From Isohypsibius dastychi (Eukaryota; Tardigrada; Eutardigrada; Parachela; Isohypsibiidae), in contig JAQIWT010000361.1 in assembly GCA_034696485.1 (NCBI GenBank), positions 1-22,356 on the forward strand: a stretch of 22,356 nt of DNA, in the 5' to 3' direction. Made by a program: the position numbers and the translations under genes. The notes below the pieces were generated by a model that did no database searches, was not told the DNA's origin, and saw only the letters and a program-made list of their open reading frames with translations. Shown here piece after piece: positions 18,779-22,356 of the stretch. The first letter of the stretch is position 1, and every line of letters begins with the position of its first letter.

Positions 18779-18848
18779 GTTCACCATTCCGGCGTCACGG
18801 AATGGTGAACGGCCAAGGTATGGTGTATAATTCGAGAATCGAATTATA
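18779..18848. repeat. Two adjacent perfect stem-loops
   Basis: GTTCACCATTCCG (18779-18791) pairs with CGGAATGGTGAAC (18798-18810) across a 6-nt loop. TATAATTCGA (18826-18835) pairs with TCGAATTATA (18839-18848) across GAA. They lie immediately downstream of the kinase pseudogene in its reading direction. Confidence 0.65.
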
Positions 18849-18859
18849 ACGAACTTAAG

Positions 18860-19780
18860 TATATGATACGTTTTCTTGCGAAGTGCCTCCGGGGCATCCA
18901 CTTCATTCGTACGGAGCTTTGTGCAAGATTTGGTCAAGTCATAATAGCTGACCATTCGGGGCATGCGTCATTCACACCGCTGTTCATAACATAATCATAA
19001 AAATAAGTTTCGCGCGCCAGTCGAAAATCATGAGTTTTTGCTATTCTTGATTTGGTCAGAAACACGTTTTTCGCCGCCAGATCACGGTGTCCAATGTCTC
19101 CACTGGACAAGAACTTTATTCCTCTAGCGATCTGATAGCAGACTTCAATCTGGTCATCGTTCCTTAAACAATGCAAGGTTTCGCCGTCAATCAAGGGTGT
19201 ATTTAGGAGAGGGGCCAGCGGCCATGGCCCCATATAAGACTTTTCTGGCCTCAAACACTTGGCCCCATATAAGAAATTTTTTTGGCCCCACACTGTTGGC
19301 CCCATACAGAAAATCAGTTTTTGGCCCCATATAAACAATTTTTTCGGCAAAAACCCCCAAAAATTACACAAAAAACACGTTTTTTGATCAAAATTAATCT
19401 ATTTTAGCCCCATGGGGCCGAAAAAATTTGGCCGCTGGCCCCATGGGGCAAACACTTTTATGAATCTGGCCCCACATAAGCGTTCACATATTGGCCCCAT
19501 ACAAGAAGTTTTTCCCGCTGGCCCCATTTAGTTTCAAACCTAGATACACCCTCGCCGTCAATATCTTCCGTTAAGCGCTGAGCGTTCATAAGGTACTTGC
19601 ACAAAGATTTCGGCGAACAATATTTCTTCACTAGATTTCATCACCTGGACGGGAGATTCTGTTACGGACTCAGAACAGTTGATGACTAAGTTCACTTTCG
19701 AGTACAACACCAAGCAAGTTGAACACATTGAGATGTTGCCCAACCGATGAAATCATGTTCATCTCTTCAAACAGGTGAGT
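18860..19780 (-). pseudogene. Receptor tyrosine kinase catalytic domain, disrupted
   Basis: On the minus strand, FEEMNMISSVGQHLNVFNLL (about 19778-19720) is the kinase alpha-C/beta-4 region. Then come YCSPKSLCKYLMNAQ, the hinge and alpha-D region, and IARGIKFLSSGDIGHRDLAA, which contains the catalytic loop (HRDLAAKN, about 19066-19092). The DFG motif reads DFR (HDFRLAR, about 19013-19031), and the P+1 region KWM..APEAL lies at about 18885-18903. HRDLAAKN is typical of tyrosine kinases. Breaks: the frame changes between PVQVMK and KYCSPK (about 19630), a 363-bp MITE sits inside the exon (19192-19554), and the frame changes again at KWM/APEAL. The DFG glycine is also lost. A likely intron with AG at about 19665 lies upstream. 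Extracellular exons may lie at higher coordinates but were not identified. Confidence 0.8.
19192..19554. mobile_element. 363-bp hAT-type MITE inserted in the kinase exon
   Basis: The ends CAAGGGTGTATTTAGG (19192-19207) and CCTAGATACACCCTCG (19539-19554) are inverted repeats with two mismatches in 16. Each is followed inward by a GGGGCCAGCGG block. CCGTCAAT flanks both sides directly (19184-19191 and 19555-19562), a perfect 8-bp target duplication as made by hAT transposases. Removing the element and one CCGTCAAT joins the kinase frame as TEDIDGETLHCLRN. The interior has about ten copies of GGCCCCAT-like words and two CCCCATGGGG palindromes and no transposase, so it is non-autonomous. Confidence 0.9.
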
Positions 19781-20125
19781 AACAGGTAACACATAACCAC
19801 GAACAATGGTCTCGATAGCAACGATCGTCTTCCCGGGATGACCTCTCAGCTCAGTAGCTTTGCCTTGGTAGAAACACCGTGTTCAGCATTACCCAAAAAA
19901 AAATCAGCTGGTCCAGATTAGTGTAAGTCAACCGTGCTGCAAAGTCATCTGGGAAGCTGACCTTTGGTCACAGCAGAGCTCGCTATTTCCAGAAGCCTGT
20001 TCTGGAATGTACTTTTGAAGCAGTAATCTGGCACCATCGGGTGACTGCTAACCAAGCGATTGACAAAAATTCTTCTCCTCTTTCTCACGAGCACCACAAG
20101 TCCAATACATAATACCTACAGATTG

Positions 20126-20705
20126 CTATTAGCATTCGTCTAGGATCTGATCTCATGTCTGTCGTTGCGGAGATTTGGTGGATACCAAAGGTCATCATGG
20201 TTTACGCTGCAAACGGAGCGCGGGAAGACATAGCCGGCATGGCGCCATTAATGACATCATCCAGCAATCGCTGTGTACAGCCGGATGGCAAGCGACCAGA
20301 GAGCCTGCCGGAATAGCCCGTGAGGATGGAAAACGCCCAGATGGAATGACAACCCTCAATTACCGCGAAGGGAAACAGATGATTTGGGACTGCACCGTAG
20401 TTTGTACGATCGCCGCCAGCTACGTGCAAACGACTTCCGGTAGAGCAGGCGCAGCAGCGGAATCGGCTGAAGACAGAAAGAGAGTCAAGTACGAAAGCCT
20501 CACCGACCGTTTTGTGTTTTGCGCATTGAGATTTGAAACTTTCGGATCGTGGGGCCCCGACGCACATAAACTGGTGAAGAGTATCGGAAGGAAGATGATG
20601 GGAATTCGGGAAACACTGGTGAAGCAAGATCTAGTACTTTTTTGAAACAGAAAATCAGTTCAGCGTGGTAATGCTCTTTGTGTTCTCGGTACTCTTTCTC
20701 AGACT
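20126..20705 (+). pseudogene. C-terminal domain of a retroelement polyprotein
   Basis: The plus strand encodes a domain that I recall from the C-terminal end of reverse-transcriptase polyproteins in invertebrate genomes. Landmarks are a Cys/His stretch (HVCRCGDLVDTKGHHGLRC), SAGRHSRHGAINDII, then GKRPDGMT, a tryptophan-aspartate motif (MIWDCTVVCT), AGAAAESAEDRKRVKY and ETFGSWGPDAHKLV, and QRGNALCVLGTL. The K-R-P-D-G..W-D-x-T spacing recalls a PD-(D/E)XK nuclease, which is inference. Breaks: a frameshift near 20150 (ISIRLGSDL is in another frame) and an in-frame TGA at about 20643 before the QRGNAL motif. The reverse transcriptase itself is not visible upstream, consistent with the 5' truncation usual for non-LTR retroelements. 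The insertion separates the kinase pseudogene from possible upstream exons. Confidence 0.7.
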
Positions 20706-20967
20706 TGAGCGCTTGATGGATTTTTTTATACTTTGAAGTGGAATACTTTGTAAGCTGGTAAATGCACCAGCGTCCATGATGATGTAAACTTTTTCTATTA
20801 AAATTACCATGTTTTTTTATACATAATATTGTTGTGAGTAAGGCAGTCAGTTTACCTCCAATTTCCCAGCCGAACTGAGCAGCATGTCGGGGGTGACAAA
20901 TACTCGAAACGAAGGAATTTTTCTATATATCTGGAAAAACAGATGTGAATCGAAGCTGAGCATTCTC

Positions 20968-21144
20968 TACCACATCTGACAATATAAATCAAATAGAACT
21001 TCGTCAGCCACTGTTTGCTGCAGGGGGCTCGAGGTTAAAATATCGTACCCTTCGCTTGCCAGAGATATGATGCCGGCCAACTCGCAAACGGGCTGTTGCT
21101 GTTCATTCATTAGCTCCAGAGTAGGAGGACCGCATCCATCACCC
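20968..21144 (-). CDS. Possible exon, unrecognised
   Basis: On the minus strand an AATGCAG acceptor (about 21145) opens a frame of about 59 codons to a stop at 20967. It reads GDGCGPPTLELM..PVCELAGIISLASEGYDILT (dots mark a gap) and ends with ADEVLFDLYCQMW. The composition looks like a real protein, but I cannot place the family. It is on the same strand as, and upstream of, the kinase pseudogene, so it might be part of that receptor's extracellular region. A further AG..GTAAAC segment at about 20911-20848 could be a following exon. Confidence 0.3.
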
Positions 21145-22339
21145 TGCATTATCGCATTATCACATTACCGTACCCAAAAACGTCAGATGGAATTCCGATA
21201 ATTCTTTGAACAAGTATTCCTCGAAAAACACGCTTTCAAGAGCAAAGTTACTAGATTCCCACCACGATAGAGCTGGCATACTGTCCCCGCCTCAGACATT
21301 TGTCGAAAAATTGGGTTTTGCATGTAAAATACAGTATGGTGTCGTTGACCATGTCCATGTGGCACGTGCCGTGAGGAAATCGCTCTGTTCATATGCGTGC
21401 TGTGGAACTGTGGATCCATCTACCCTACCCTGGTTTACTTCAGCGTTTAATGTAACTCAATAATCGATAACGTCAGTCAATATAAGGTCTTGATCTGAAT
21501 GGGCGACGGTCGTGCATTTTAGGAATTGCATGCTTCCCAAACCTCACCCATTCTTTTCTACTTTTCTTTGTACTTATTGTAGCTTGCTTTTTTCGGATAC
21601 TTTAATGAAATCTTGCTTTGAGGTCTGTTTTCGAAGATGAGACACCTGTCGGTATGGCAACAAATACTCGAAATATTCCACCCCTCTTATCAATGGCAAT
21701 TCCAATAGGTTATTAGAGCTTGGCAATCCCGAGCAGACCGAAGTTCTCTCGGTAATTTCCAGACGATCTCTGAGTTGAGCGAGGAACTCCGAACAAATTT
21801 GCCGCCGCGCCGACCGGTGTTTCATCCTCGAAAGCAAACCTCAAATCTGAATCTATAAAAACATCCGAAAAGAGCGAGTTACAACTGAAAGGTTTGGTCG
21901 AATGCAATTTCAATTCAATTGCAATTGCAATTGCAATTCCAAAATGCACGACTGTAGCCGTCAAGCTTGTCCTTATATCCGGGTGTCACAGGACAATTCT
22001 TGTTTTGCAACTCGTACTGTACTTGAGCAACCGCACATTCGTACGACGCGAGGTCGACTTTGGCATGCACACGAATATCCTCAACCGATCTGGCTGGTTG
22101 ATAATTCATATTTGCGATCAACCAATGACAATACCAGTCTTCTACATTTTCTTTGTCGTCTACGTTTCACGTCTATTGAAATTTTAACAGAACAGGGGGA
22201 GTGACAAATCCAAGTCCAGAAGTAATGATTCCTGACATTGGAAACATTGATTAAGCCATTGCCGATCTCGAGTAAGCGTGCTGCGCTTAACAAGCCTGGT
22301 ATCGACCAGTCATTCGGCTCAATGAGAGAAAGTCAGAGG
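21145..22339. other. Unassigned, scattered possible minus-strand exons
   Basis: Several minus-strand frames have plausible composition: one at 21183-21419, one after a TTTTTATAG acceptor at about 21857 (DSDLRFAFEDETPVG), and one at about 21930-22121 (VEDIRVHAKVDLASYECAVA). I could not join them or assign a family. They may be exons of the same upstream gene as 20968-21144. Confidence 0.3.
21911..21938. repeat. Short CAATTG/GCAATT microsatellite
   Basis: CAATT followed by CAATTG units repeats about four to five times (21911-21938). CAATTG is self-complementary, so the run is also palindromic. It produces the N-C-N-C and I-A-I-A runs in overlapping frames, which should not be read as protein features. 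Confidence 0.8.
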
Positions 22340-22347
22340 TATAAAAA
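22340..22347 (+). promoter_or_regulatory. TATA box at window edge
   Basis: TATAAAAA followed by GG at 22340-22349 is a good match to a metazoan TATA box. Any transcription start would fall near or beyond the end of the window, so the gene it might serve is not visible. Confidence 0.35.
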
Positions 22348-22356
22348 GGATAGGGA

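Noticed and set aside
20202-20627. 141-codon minus-strand frame
   Set aside because: It is the shadow of the plus-strand retroelement domain, whose motifs are recognisable.
21902-22204. Frames with N-C-N-C or I-A-I-A runs
   Set aside because: The runs come from the CAATTG microsatellite.

Overview
The window looks like part of an animal (metazoan) nuclear genome. Coding regions are split by short introns of about 50-110 bp with GT..AG borders, often GTAAGT or GTGAGT with TTTCAG-type acceptors. The recognisable genes belong to animal families: an HTATIP2/TIP30-type oxidoreductase, a BTB-domain protein, an ionotropic-glutamate-receptor ligand-binding domain and a receptor tyrosine kinase. The DNA is rich in decayed transposons (several hAT-type pieces, a Penelope-like element, the tail of another retroelement and several MITEs). 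A small-genome ecdysozoan such as a tardigrade would fit, but this is a weak inference. No bacterial operon, CRISPR array, rRNA or tRNA was recognised.

Layout. 1-140 holds half of a MITE whose full copy lies at 18.2 kb. 743-1923 (minus) is a complete five-exon HTATIP2-like gene. 2.57-2.75 kb (minus) is the dimerisation tail of a hAT transposase. 3485-4068 (minus) is a small two-exon BTB gene. 4322-4830 (plus) is an inverted partial copy of the 3' end of the HTATIP2-like gene with its 3' flank. 5.0-6.25 kb has only one weak exon. 6548-7959 (plus) is a multi-exon secreted protein, possibly lamin-tail-like, whose reading frame runs straight into a broken hAT (ZNF862-like) transposase at 7960-8680. 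Inverted ends at 6272 and 9718 may bound an element. 9.08-10.0 kb has two weak small genes. 10387-10772 is a MITE with a 7-bp target duplication.

11.17-11.75 kb is a three-copy 192-bp tandem repeat, followed directly by the most interesting gene: a five-exon secreted glutamate-receptor-type ligand-binding domain that has both lobes (S1 and S2) but no channel segments (11735-12785). 13.24-13.77 kb is a tandem duplication containing an 18-bp minisatellite built on the CRE palindrome, followed by a C-run/G-run hairpin. 14.87-16.37 kb is a degraded Penelope-like reverse transcriptase. 16.4-18.2 kb has little that can be identified. 18.86-19.78 kb (minus) is a receptor tyrosine kinase pseudogene cut by a 363-bp hAT-type MITE with a clean 8-bp target duplication. 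20.13-20.70 kb (plus) is the C-terminal domain of a retroelement polyprotein. The last 1.5 kb holds unassigned possible minus-strand exons and a TATA box at the right edge.

The genes do not form a pathway. The region reads as a transposon-rich stretch with a few intact genes (HTATIP2-like, BTB, the secreted receptor-like domain) and several genes damaged or reshaped by insertions and local duplications. Exon joins were worked out by hand from splice signals, reading phase and family resemblance.
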